Of a stretch of 64,000 nucleotides of DNA, positions 11,221 through 22,000 are shown in pieces (the first letter of the stretch is position 1; the number at the start of each line of letters is the position of its first letter). The notes under the pieces were generated by a model. It ran no database searches, was not told where the DNA came from, and saw only the letters and a program-made list of their open reading frames with translations. The translations under genes and the position numbers were made by a program. Origin of the DNA: Calliopum simillimum (taxonomy: Eukaryota; Arthropoda; Insecta; Diptera; Lauxaniidae); NCBI GenBank assembly GCA_951812925.1, contig OX638368.1, positions 81,140,909-81,204,908 of the forward strand, written 5' to 3'.

Positions 11221-11827
11221 ATTAAAAATTTCATGATGCTTTATAAAAAATTGCAAATTCCGAATACTTTTGTGAGCCACTGTGATTCAGTTTTAATATT
11301 CGGCATATAGATGTGAATGACATTTTAGAACATATTTGCATAAAAAAAAAAAAATTTCGAAAAAATGTCGCATACGCTACTGTTGCGGTTAGGGCTCGAT
11401 ATGTTTGCTTATTAAAAAATATATTATTATGAATAAATAGGGGAGGGGGGGCTAGTGTGGACAAATTCAAATTCTCGCGCCGTTTTAAATTTTTTGATTC
11501 TGTTTAATATTTTTCAAGTTGGTATTTGCACACTGCATCACCAAAAAAAAAATTCATTTGTTGACAGTTCAGCTTTCCATGATAACGTGACCGAACGTGT
11601 TTTACGCAGCAAAAGGTAATTTTTTTTTGTTTTTTCGTAATTTCAGTGATACTTTTAAACTAATTATTCTTCTGCGGTAGTGTGTGTTAATAGATAATAC
11701 AACTCAAACTAGTGTTTATTGAAATCATTTTTGATGAACTTCACCGTAAGATTAAAAAAAAAATATTTTTTGTTTAAAAAAACATGAAGGGGCTAGTGTG
11801 GACAACTGAAATGGGGCTAGTGTGGAC

Positions 11828-12232
11828 ATGTCCGCAACAGCTGAAATGACTCCAGAAATCGTCAGACTATTTCAAAAAGCCAATGAGAATATATTGGAAT
11901 CAGAGGAAGAACCTGGACTTGTTGAAATCGGTGACGACAGTAAGGAACCACCTCTTTTAATTGTCCAAGATGTTTTGAAAGAGAACGATATGGTTTTGGT
12001 TCAACTTAAACTGAAGAAAAAAGAAGAATTTTATATTGGCCAAATTGTCACGATACACGGTTCGCAAGATTTCTACATTACGTTTCTAAAAAGAAGGAAC
12101 GACAGATTCACGTATCCCGATTTACTAGATACCAGCGAAATTCACCGAAATGAAATAGTGGCAAAGCTGCCACAACCACAACAACTGTCGGAAACATCTC
12201 GATCAGCAAATTATATATGTCCGTTAAGTTAG
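11828..12232 (+). CDS. ORF carried by the foldback-like element, possible transposase-tail domain
   Basis: A 134-codon frame begins at the ATG in GTGGACATGTCCGC, directly after an internal GGGGCTAGTGTGGAC motif, and stops at TAG in the first tandem unit. The protein is acidic at the N terminus (ESEEEPGLVEIGDDSKEPP), followed by a compact basic domain (VLVQLKLKKKEEFYIGQIV, ITFLKRRNDRFTYPDLLDTS, EIVAKLPQPQ). The pattern of a small beta-barrel, 'VLV ... YIGQI ... FLKRR ... P', with a final KLPQP resembles a tail found after DDE domains of some pogo/Tigger-like insect proteins; this is recall, not a search. The transposase core is missing. No stop or frameshift inside, unlike other element ORFs here. 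Confidence 0.5.
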   Translation: MSATAEMTPEIVRLFQKANENILESEEEPGLVEIGDDSKEPPLLIVQDVLKENDMVLVQLKLKKKEEFYIGQIVTIHGSQDFYITFLKRRNDRFTYPDLLDTSEIHRNEIVAKLPQPQQLSETSRSANYICPLS

Positions 12233-13320
12233 CCCCGCCATTTTCGATTTTTCAAAAACAAATTGTTGTGCTGTAATGTGCTACACTTGTGCTATTATGT
12301 GCCGCTAATAAAATTTTTTTATTTCAAGTAGTTTCGTTTTTATAGCCAAATCTAATTTTTGGTGTAAAGTTAGCCCCGCCATTTTTGATTTAAAAAAAAA
12401 AAAATTGTTCTAATGTGCTAAAATTTTTCTATTTTAATTAGTGTGGTTTTTATAGCCAAAATTCCCATTTTTGGTGTCAAGTTAGCCCCACCATTTTCGA
12501 TTTTTCAAAAAAAAAAAATTCTTGTGCTGTAATGTGCTCCATTTGTGCTATTATGTGCCGCTAATAAAATTTTTCTATTTCAATTAGTTTGGTTTTATAG
12601 CCAAACTTCCCTTTTTTCGAAACAAAGTTAGCCCCGCCATTTTTGATTTTTCCAAAAAAAAAGTTGTGCTGTAATGTGCCACGCTTGTGCTATTATGTGC
12701 CGCTAATAAAATTTTTCTATTTTAATTCGTTCGGTTTCATAGCCAAACTTCCCTTTTTTGGTGTCAAGTTAGCCCCTCCATTTTCGATTTTTCAAAAAAA
12801 ATTGTTGTGCTGTAATGTGCTCCACTTGTGCTATCATGTGCCGCTAATAAAATTTTTCTATTTTAATTAGTTTGGTTTTTATAGCCAAAATTCCCTTTTT
12901 TGGTGTCAAGTTAGCACCGCCATTTTTGATTTTTTCAAAAAAAAAGTTGTGCTGTAATGTGCTACGCTTGTGCTATCATGTGCCGCTAATAAAATTTTTC
13001 TATTTCAATTAGTTTGGTTTCATAACCAAATTTCCCTTTTTTCGAAATAATGTTAGCCCCGCCATTTTTGATTATTCAAAAAAAAAAAAAAAAGTTCTGC
13101 TGTAATGAGCTACTTTTGTGCTATCATATGCAGTTGAAAAAATTTTTCTATTTTAATTAGTTTGATTTTTAGGGCCAAACTTCCTTTTTTTCGAAATAAA
13201 GTTAGCCACGAAATTTTCGATTTTTCAACAAAAAAATATATGGGTCTATAACATCTAGTACGCCGCTATTAAAATTTTTTTATTTCAATTTGTTTTGTTA
13301 TTACAGATAAAATTCCCTTT
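12228..13320 (+). repeat. Left array of ~135-bp tandem units (about 8)
   Basis: Each unit has GTTAGCCCCGCCATTTT, an A tract, GTGCTGTAATGTGCTAC, TTGTGCTATTATGTGCCGCT, AATAAAATTTTTCTATTT and TTTATAGCCAAA. Units decay towards the centre. In the right array the same units run in reverse. Confidence 0.85.
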
Positions 13321-13324
13321 TTTA

Positions 13325-14030
13325 TAATACATATATTTTTTTTAATAATTTCCTTTGATGCATTGCGACATCAAAGTGTATTGTAAAGGAGTGTTTGTGC
13401 AATGTACATTAGATGGTATCGATAGATAGTATACAAAAAAGAAAAAGTTCGAATGACCATCCCCAGTTTGAAAGCTTATATTGAAAGAATTTAAAGAAAA
13501 AAAAAACGTTTTTTTTCGCGCTCTAAATTCGATGCGGTTTTGTTTTTGCCAAGGACACCTTATAGAATTGAAGCCATTTCCAACACAGCATGCAAATAAA
13601 TAAAAAAATAAAAAACAAAAAACATTCCATAGTCTTAAGGGGCGATATTCGTTTTTGAAACATTCTGCTTTTCATATTTTGTACTGAGCTTTTAGATTTG
13701 CTATAACATCGTCAATTTCAACAATTTGAGGAATCTTCGTAGAGATGAATTTTATGATTTTTTGTGGGCTTCAATTCTATAAGGTGTCCTTGGCAAAAAC
13801 AAAACCGCATCGAATTTAGAGCGCGAAAAAAAACGTTTTTTTTTTTCTTTAAATTCTTTCAATATTAGCTTTCAAACTGGGGGTGGTCATTCGAACTTTT
13901 TCTTTTTTGTATACTATCTATCGATACCATCTAATGTACATTGCACAAACACTCCTTTACAATACACTTTGATGTCGCAATGCATCAAAGGAAATTATTA
14001 AAAAAAATATATACATCTATTATAAAAAAG
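13325..14030. repeat. Central inverted core of the foldback-like element
   Basis: 13330-13565 and 13768-14025 are near-identical inverted copies (CAAAGTGTATTGTAAAGGAG, TCTAAATTCGATGCGGTTTT, CCAAGGACACCTTATAGAAT and their mirrors). The ~200-bp loop (13566-13767) is unique in the window and has no ORF of note. Confidence 0.85.
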
Positions 14031-14049
14031 GGAATTTTATCTGTAATAA

Positions 14050-15690
14050 CAAAACAAATTGAAATAAAAAAAATTTAATTTCGTGGCTAACTTTATTTCG
14101 AAAAAAGGGAACTTTGGCCCTAAAAATCAAACTAATCAAAATAGAAAAATTTTTTCAACTGCATATAATAGCACAAAAGTAGCTCATTACAGCACAACTT
14201 TTTTTTTTTTTTTTTTGAATAATCAAAAATAGCGGGACTAACATAATTTCGAAAAAAAGGAAATTTTGCTATAAAACCAAATTAATTGAAATAGAAAAAT
14301 TTTATTAGCGGCACATGATAGCACAAGCGTAGCACATTACAGCACAACTTTTTTTTTGGAAAAATCAAAAATGGCAGGGCTAACTTGACACCAAAAAAGG
14401 GAATTTTGGCTATAAAAACCAAACTAATTAAAATATAAAAATTTTATTAGCGGCACATGATAGCACAAGTGGAGCACATTACAGCACAACAATTTTTTTT
14501 TGAAAAATCGAAAATGGCGGGACTAACTATATTTCAAAAAAAGGGAAATTTGGCTTTAAAACCAAACTAATTGAAATGGAAAAATTTTATTAGCGGCACA
14601 TGATAGCACAAGAGTAACACATTACAACACAACTTTTTTTTTTTTTTTGAAAAATCGAAAATGGCGGGGCTAACTTGACACCAAAGAAGGGAATTTTGGC
14701 TATAAAAACCAAACTAATTAAAATACAAAAATTTTATTAGCGGCACATAATAGCACAAGTGGAGCACATTACAGCACAACAATTTTTTTTTGAAAAATCG
14801 AAAATGGCGGGACTAACTTTATTTAAAAAAAAAAGGGAAATTTGGCTATAAAATCGAACTAATTGAAATAGAAAAATTTTATTAGCGGTACATGATAGCA
14901 CAAGAGTAGCACATTACAACACAGCTTTTTTTTTTTGAAAAATCGAAAATGGCGGGGCTTACTTGACACCAAAAAAGGGAATTTTGGCTATTAAAACCAA
15001 ACTTATTAAAATACAAAAATTTTATTTGCGGCACATTATAGCACAAGTGGAGCACATTAATTACAGCACAACAATTTTTTTTTTGAAAAATTGAAAATGG
15101 CGGGGCTAACTTGACACCAAAAAAGGCAATTTTGGCTATAAAAACCAAACGAATCAAAATAGAAAAATTTTATAAGCGGCACATAATAGCACAAGCGTGG
15201 CACATTACAGCACAACTTTTTTTTTGGAAAAATCAAAAATGGCGGGGCTAACTTTGTTTCGAAAAAAGGGAAATTTGGCTATAAAACCAAACTAATTGAA
15301 ATAGAAAAATTTTATTAGCGGCACATAATAGCACAAGTGTAGCACATTACAGCACAACAATTTTTTTGGAAAAACCGAAAATGGCAGTGCTAACTTTGTT
15401 TCGAAAAAATAGAATTTTGGCTATAAAAACCAAACTAATTAAAATAGAAAAATTTTATTAGCGGCACATAATAGCACAAGTGGAGCACATTACAGCACAA
15501 TTTTTTTTTTAAATCAAAAATGGCAGGGCTAACTATACACCAAAAATTAGTTTTGGCTATAAAAACCAAACTACTTGAAATAAAAAAATTTTATTAGCGG
15601 CACATAATAGCACAAGTGTAGCACATTACAGCACAACAATTTGTTTTAGAAAAATCAAAAATGGCGGGGCCAACTTGACGGACATAAATT
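14050..15690 (-). repeat. Right array of ~135-bp tandem units (about 12), inverted
   Basis: Reverse-orientation copies of the left array, marked by TTATTAGCGGCACATRATAGC, TAGCACATTACAGCACAAC and ATGGCGGGGCTAACTT. The array is longer than its partner, so the palindrome is asymmetric. The outer end repeats the ORF-stop junction (GACGGACATA next to the GGCCAACTT unit start). Confidence 0.85.
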
Positions 15691-16240
15691 ATATGAAGTT
15701 TGATATAAATTTCTCCAAATACAACATGGGATAGAAGTTAATTTTATTACTTGTATTATTATTTGTATTACATCATTATTGCCTTGAATAAATATATATT
15801 TGAACTCTTTCTTTACGTTTTTGTATCAATTATCAAGTCTCTAATGGTGTCCACACTAGCCCCCAGTAAATTCAATGGTTGTCTACACTAACCCCGTATA
15901 AGGGGCTACTTGGACAAATGTAAGCTCTTTTTAAAATAATTTAATAGTGCATTTATGAAAATAAAATATCATAACTATTGGTGTAATTATGAAGGCAAGA
16001 GGTATAAGTAACCGCTAAAAATTACTTTATTACAAAAATGATATATTTACATATATAATTTTGTAATTATATAAAAATTGTCCACACTAGCCCCCCCTCC
16101 ACTATATATAAATATTATATTTACATATAATATAATATAATACCGTGAAATATGTTATGTATGTATGTTGGGTAATTAAAAGGATATATGCATGTCTTCA
16201 GAAAATAAACATAAACACTTATATATTGCACACATACATA

Positions 16241-17811
16241 CAGTGAGTCACAAAAGTATTCGTTGCAGGGTATAAATTGCAATTAAAAGTCTTTTTCAGT
16301 GCTTAAATAATTGTGTGCCGACTTCTTATGTAAAAATTCATGTAAATTAAAATGTTGTCCCGTTATCAAATTATTGCAGGCAAACTAAATAGAGACGCAT
16401 ATTTAAGCTCACAAAAGTATTCGTTTTTATATAAAAAAATATATGTAGTTAACATTAAAAATAAGAATAACAACAATATTAATACTTTGTGTGATGTCCC
16501 TTATCCTCTCGAATACCCTCCAATCGTCTTGGCATGGACTCAACCAGTTTGCGACAATATTCGGGTGTAATTTTGCCCCACTCATCTTCCAAAACTTGCT
16601 TAAGAGCTTCTATTGAAATATGGTGCTTCCTGATTTTATTTTTCAGATGAGCCCACAAGTTTTCAATTGGGTTGGTGTCGGGACTCTGGGGAGGGGTGGG
16701 AAAGTGCTTGGTATTATATAGAAGCCACATTTTCATTTTCCAAGCTGTGTGTTTTGGGTCGTTATCATGCTAAAACAGAAATTCGTCACGCCCGAAAACC
16801 CATACTGGCTGCACTGGATACCAAATTTTTCTTTAGAATGTCAAGGTACATGTTAGTGTTCATAATTCCATTTATAAAAATGAAGTTTCCCAAGCCACGA
16901 GCCGAAATACACCCCCAAGCCATAACTGAACCTCCACCATGCTTTACTGTTGCTGTTACTTTGCACAGTTTTAGAGCTTTTGTAGGTTTCGCCACACCAT
17001 TCGCCGTCCGTCAGATCCAAAAATATTGTAGAGATTTACTCTCATCACTGAAGATGACAGTCTCCCCGAAATCAAATCTCTTCATTATATAAGTATTTGC
17101 AAAGGTTATTCCTTTTGAAACGTTTACTGTTTAAATGTATGTCTTTTTTCTAGCCACACGACCATGAGTATCATTGGATCTTAGCACTCTACGAACTGTT
17201 TTATCAGAGACGTTTTTAACAAGGGTTGTCTTTAGCACATCGTTAATTTTTGGTGTGGATTTTTTCTCTTTTCCTGCAGTATTCTTCCTTCTTCTCGAAC
17301 AGACAATGACTTTGGACAGCCTGAACGCAGCAAATTTTCCAATGAATTGCGGTTTTTTGCACGGTTTATAAAACTTCGAATTGTTGTAGAACTTCTTTCA
17401 AACATGTCGTATTTAGTAGATTTGCCTTTATTGTAAATGTATAATATGATTTTTTTACAATAGTTAACTCTTTACCTTTAGGCATTTGAACCGCTCGCGT
17501 TGACTTTAGAACTCCAATAAAATTATTTGAAACAAAATTAGACAATGTCATCATCATATGACTGAAATATCAAATGCACAAAACAAAAAAAATGGGTTAC
17601 GGAAAATTAAGTGGGCGCGACGAATACTTCTGTGAGATTAAATATGCTTCTCTATATAGTTTGCCTGCAATATTTTGATGAAGGGACAACATTTTGATGA
17701 TCTTTCTTCTGGGATGTCTTTCATAAGCATCAATCTACATGAATTTTTACATAAGAAGTCGGCACAAAATTATTTAAGCACTGAAAAAGACTTTTGATTG
17801 GAATTTATACC
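16241..17811 (-). mobile_element. Tc1-like element with ~190-bp terminal inverted repeats, right end lost
   Basis: Left end CAGTGAGTCACAAAAGTATT follows TA. Long inverted arms (16260-16430 versus 17620-17805) share CTTTTTCAGTGCTTAAATAA, GACTTCTTATGTAAAAATTC and ATTGCAGGCAAACTA. At 17811 the outermost ~28 bp of the right arm are missing and the sequence switches to the end of the 5097-5761 element family. Confidence 0.8.
16479..17485 (-). pseudogene. Tc1-type transposase, disrupted
   Basis: On the minus strand a decayed N terminus starts near 17485 (MPKGKELTIVKKSYY), with several stops. The catalytic part is readable: HGGGSVMAWGCISARGLGN (after the first Asp region), then HDNDPKHTAWKMKMW carrying the second Asp, and SPDTNPIENLWAHLK carrying the terminal Glu. 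In place of Gln before HDNDPKH there is a TAG, so the DDE region is split between 16786-16995 and 16479-16760. The element cannot make active enzyme. The spacing of the HDND and NPIEN motifs fits DD34E. Confidence 0.8.
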
Positions 17812-17858
17812 AACTTTTACGTTGGATGTATCGATACATAAATTAAATTGAAATAAAA
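17811..17858. repeat. Solo end of the 5097-5761 TIR family
   Basis: CAACTTTTACGTTGGATGTA followed by TCGATAC matches the right terminus of the 665-bp element, joined directly to the truncated Tc1 arm on one side and to a Helitron on the other. Confidence 0.6.
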
Positions 17859-18658
17859 CTAGTAAGGGTGTAAATTTTGGCCTGGCCAAAAAATAAATAC
17901 CCTACCCTGCAGTATTTTGAAAATTTTGCTTATATGAGAGGTGCCACGCCCTCTTGTCCGAGTACACCCAGTTTTTGTTCAGAGCTTGCATTTATAGTTT
18001 TAGTGTCAGAGTGAAATTTAGTTGGATTATCTCAAAAAACTTTTTCAGTATAGCATTTTGAAACTTTTGCTTATATGGGAGGTGCCACGCCCCCTTGTAC
18101 GATTTCAACCAATTTTTGCTGAGAGCTTTCATTTATAATTTTTAGTGTCTGAGTCGAAGTTGGTTCGAATATCTCAAAAAACGCTTTCAGTATAGCGTTT
18201 TGAAGCTTTTGCTTGTATGGGAGGTGCCACGCCCTTTTGTCCGAATTCGCTCAGTTTTTTATCAGAGCTTGCGCTTACAATTTGTAGTACTTATGTGTAT
18301 TGTGGCTGCATTGTCGTAAAAAATACTCCTAAAATTGCATTTTGAATATAATTTTTGTATGGGCGGTAGGCGTGTCTGTTGACCGATTTTGCTCATTTTC
18401 AATCCCCCGAGCTAACTTTGACGACGGAGGCAGTGTACCAAATTTCATTGAATTATCTTGCTCAGTTTTCCCAAAAAGTGTATTTCAACACACAGCCAGC
18501 CACCCAGCCAGCCAGCCAGCCAGACAGACGGACATGGCTATATCGACTCAGGAGGTGACGCTGATCAAGAATATATATACTTTTCTATATCTGCCACGCC
18601 TCCTTCTCTGCGTTACAAACGGAAGGACAAAGTGAATATACCCTGGGTGTAGGGTATA
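17859..18658 (-). mobile_element. DINE-1-like Helitron copy b, complete and uninterrupted
   Basis: About 800 bp. On the minus strand it runs from TATACCCTACACCCAGGGTA to the hairpin TTTGGCCAGGCCAAA and CTAG, with T following. It has three ~143-bp units and the microsatellite CAGCCAGCC. It is the cleanest reference copy in the window and supplies the empty site for the TTAA insertion in copy a. Confidence 0.8.
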
Positions 18659-18925
18659 AAAAATAAAAATAGACGGAACAGACACGAAGTTACGGTTTTT
18701 TTCCAAAAATTCGTAAATATTTCGTACTGAATTCGTTGCCGAAATCGGAAAAATATGCCGACTCGTCGTAACAATTTAGTTACCAAATCAGAACGTTTGG
18801 TTTGCTGGGAAGTCGATTTTGACATGTTTTATACTTTGTGGGATAGTGTAAAGCGGCCTTTAAGGTTCTTCAAAGTCAACCGCCGCCAACTGTCTAAGAA
18901 GAGTTTAATTAGCCAAATTGTTTAC

Positions 18926-19010
18926 CGGCTTAAAAGTGCATCTTCACGTACACGTGCTGCTTCCTTTACTTCACGTACAACATCAGTCATCATACCAGGT
19001 GTATAGGCAC
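18926..19010 (-). CDS. Host gene exon 6 (helix), last exon seen in window
   Basis: The acceptor TTTTTTTTCATATAG/GTGCCT and donor AGCCG/GTAAAC bound an 85-bp exon. It completes a Gly codon from exon 5 and encodes AYTPGMMTDVVREV then KEAARVREDALLSR, a charged helix that could be part of a coiled coil. It ends in phase 2, so the protein must continue. I found no matching downstream exon between here and base 1; the region to the left is filled with transposons, so the next exon is probably beyond the window edge. The high information content of this short segment compared with its surroundings makes chance unlikely. Confidence 0.76.
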
Positions 19011-22000
19011 CTATATGAAAAAAAAAAAGGTTTAATTAAAACATGCAAATATTTGATGAGCGAATACAGAAACAAATTTTTTCCAATTTTCTTAATTTCG
19101 AAAACGCGGCAATAGATACTAAAAAATGCAATAGGATTAAAAAATAAATATATTAAGCTCTTCAAAACGTACCTGAATGATACGTTGGCGCTGGACTTTG
19201 CGAACCAAAGCCACCACCAAACACCATTGGCTGACTGTGTGTGCTTAATCCACTCAAGCTATCTCTACGGTGTCTCAAACCCCAATTAGGTGCATGTTTT
19301 AAAGCTTCAATATCGACTAAATAACATAACGAAAATAAAGACAAAATAAAAAATAATTGAAAACAATGATTTATGAATAACGCTAAAGAAAATACATAGT
19401 TTTACAGATACGTATAAACATTAGGCGTGTTTCTTTTGACGCGTATATACAATTGTGGTTATTTTTAAATTGCGATAACTCATGAACAGTGAGTCGCACA
19501 ATAAAAACTCTAAGGAACTTTTATGGAGAATCACGTTCTCTACAAAAATTTTTCATTTTATTTTTAAAAAAATGTACCTTTTAGGAGCTATTCCATAAAA
19601 ACTGGTTAAGCGCCGATAAACGGCAAAAAATCACATTTTTTTAAATAACTTCTAAATTAATATTTTTTTTCTACAAAAAAATAAAATTATTTGTAGAGCA
19701 TGTGGTTCTCCCTGAAAAAGACTCTTTTATCGTACGACCCACCGTTTATAAGTTATCGCAATTTGAAAATTAACACAATTGTATATTCGCGTCAAAAGAC
19801 GCTATTATGTGGGGTTAGTGTAAGGTTATTATCGTTAGTTATTAGCCTGCTCCCAATTTAAATTTTTTTTTTTAAATTATAAAGCCTTTCCCTCTAAGAA
19901 AAATTTACGGTTCGTAAGTTGCGTACCCAAAGCGATCGCTTACGAACTGTGATTTCACTAACACATGTATACATTATGCACATTATGTATTTGTCAGTTT
20001 TAAATTTTCGAAAAAATTCAAAAATCAACAACAGAAATTTGAGAAACAAAAACCCAATTTTTTTTAATAGACCTGCACACAAGGGCTCTTAAACTTGCAA
20101 CTGGAAATGGTAAAGCTGATTCGGCCTGTTGGTTTGGAGGTGATGTACGCAAGGATACCGCCGGCCATATTGCGCATTATGCTGTTGGTGGCTCTTTGAT
20201 CAAACAAGCTTTAGCTTTTGCCGTTTTGCAAAAAGCGGTTGGCTCAAGTGCTGCTTCTAAGCGTGGAAAAAACAACGGAAGCATCGGTAGGCTGTGGCAT
20301 CTGCTGCAGTAAACACAAAGCATTTGTAAGGCAAAAGCTTATTTCGTGCAGTAATATTTTTTAACTTTAAAACAATGTATCTTTAAAACTAATAAATGTA
20401 TCATCAAATTTTTAAAGCATGATAAGGCGGGCATGCCTATTGTTCATAATAAGTTAAAGCAAATCCACAAAAATTGATTCCGAGATGCTCAAAGCGAAAA
20501 AAAACCGATTGAGCAGGAGAAATTCAGGTCACAGCTTATTTCGTGCAGATGCTTATTTTCCCTTTGGAGCCAGCGCACACTGGCGACATTTCTCAAAAGT
20601 GGTTGCAAAAATCAATTTCGGTGTGGTGGAAATTTGCAAATCAAATGATGCAGTTCCATAAACAAATGCTCAATAATCAAGAATATAAAATTTTAATTAA
20701 TTAAAAAAATGGTTCGGTTGGTAGAGCTGGTCAAACTCAATGGTTTTTTCAAGTTTTTAAATTTCTTTTTTTTTCAAGATGAGGTTCTAATTTTTCTGCA
20801 ACTAATGAAAGAAAAGTTTATTTTTTTTTCTATATTTGCTATAAGCGGTCTTTTTATTATCAAGTAACACTAAAAATAAATGACTTTTTTTTGAATGTCT
20901 GAGGTGTCTGTACTTTTCTGAAACACTATTTTTACCCTTTTTTTCAACTTCGAATGGAGTTTCAAATAAATGTTCACAAAAGATATATTACGGAATGCTA
21001 AAACTAAAAAGGCTCAACAATTCTGAATACAATATAAAAATTGTAGCTGCGTCTTTATGCGTCTATATGAGTTATAACGATTTTCATCTGGAAACGTGTG
21101 GGTCATGACGTCATTTTACGAAAAGGCGTTGCTAAAATCAATTTCGAGCAGGCTCCTTTTACAAATCTGATATTGCCATCAGATAGAGAAATATTAGGAG
21201 CTAAAGGATTTAAAAATTAGAACCCATTCAGGCCAGTGGTTTGATTTTACAGCCCCTCAAATTTGAGTAAATTTTGAAGTTAGCGAAAAAATTTAATTTT
21301 TGAGAAAAATGCTTCATATTTAGGTTGAATACTTTGGCAAATGGTTAAAGGAAAGTGATTTTTTCTTCCACTTAAAACAGTTATGGTCTTGTCTCATAAA
21401 ACTGATTAGCAAAAAACCAAGTTTTTTTAAATTTTTATTAAAGACATTGCTTTTAGCGTAAGTTTTGTGTTGAGTTTAAAAAAATCTTCGCTTTTTGTAA
21501 AGCTCGACTTACTAGACAACTAATTGGTGTTTATCTCTAAGCTTGTTCTCCAAAAACTGTATGGTTTTACTTACAACCCTTTGTGTAAGAGCAACTTTTA
21601 TGGCGAAACCTATGGATAAAAAGGTTAATTTCACGAAGTTTTAAGTATAAAACTTTATATTTTTAATATTGTTTTTGTCGATTACAGCGCCATCTAGGAC
21701 GGATAAGAAAAAATTTTCAGACAAAATTTTCGTACTTTCTGCAATAAAAAATGGGGGTTTCCATTTAAAATTTTGATTTTTCCCCAGCCCCACCCCCGTC
21801 GGGGGGTGAGAGGAAGTCAAGATTCATATCGTTGAATAGATCTCTGAAAATTATTGGACACGTGTTTTTTTTATTTTTTGATTTGAATCGAACTTCAACA
21901 AAACATTGCTTTTCACCATGCAATGCAATCTAAATGAAATTTGGGGTCGCAACAGCTATGAGAATTTTCTATCCATAACCTAAAACAGAATTATAATATC

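Larger units (their letters stand above)
9522..11282 (+). mobile_element. Tc1-type element, degenerate, in TE1
   Basis: Ends CAGTGGCTCACAAAAGTATT and its mirror at 11263-11282, inserted next to a TA dinucleotide. A truncated relative is at 28059-28425. It carries a decayed transposase (10838-11220) and is interrupted by a 958-bp inverted-repeat element. Confidence 0.75.
7729..11398. mobile_element. TIR element TE1, copy 1, holding a nest of three insertions
   Basis: Inverted ends CGAGCTCTAACCGCAATAGT and its mirror at 11365-11398, continuing through GTAGCGTATGCGACA (about 32 bp), flanked by ATAT on each side. A second copy, inverted, is at 23091-24653. The internal sequence includes a 230-bp block shared with the Helitrons (8830-9065) but no transposase. 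Interruptions at 9154-9512 and 9522-11282 are later insertions. Confidence 0.75.
11442..16100. mobile_element. 4.66-kb foldback-like element with tandem-repeat arms
   Basis: The outermost ends GGAGGGGGGGCTAGTGTGGA are exact inverted repeats. GGGGCTAGTGTGGACA recurs inside each side (11788-11830; 15845-15895). The two arms are arrays of ~135-bp units in opposite orientation meeting at a 235-bp perfect-looking inverted core with a ~200-bp loop. This resembles Drosophila foldback (FB) architecture, where long termini are built of tandem repeats, but sequence relation to FB is not claimed. One ORF (11828-12232) lies between the left terminus and the left array. A clear target duplication was not found. 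Confidence 0.75.

Noticed and set aside
16667..17092. A 141-codon plus-strand frame
   Set aside because: It is the antisense shadow of the Tc1 transposase, whose motifs are on the minus strand.
18755..18990. 83-codon plus-strand frame with protein-like composition (MPTRRNNLVTKSERLVCWEV)
   Set aside because: It runs antisense over exon 6 and has no recognisable motif or splice context; chance frame more likely.
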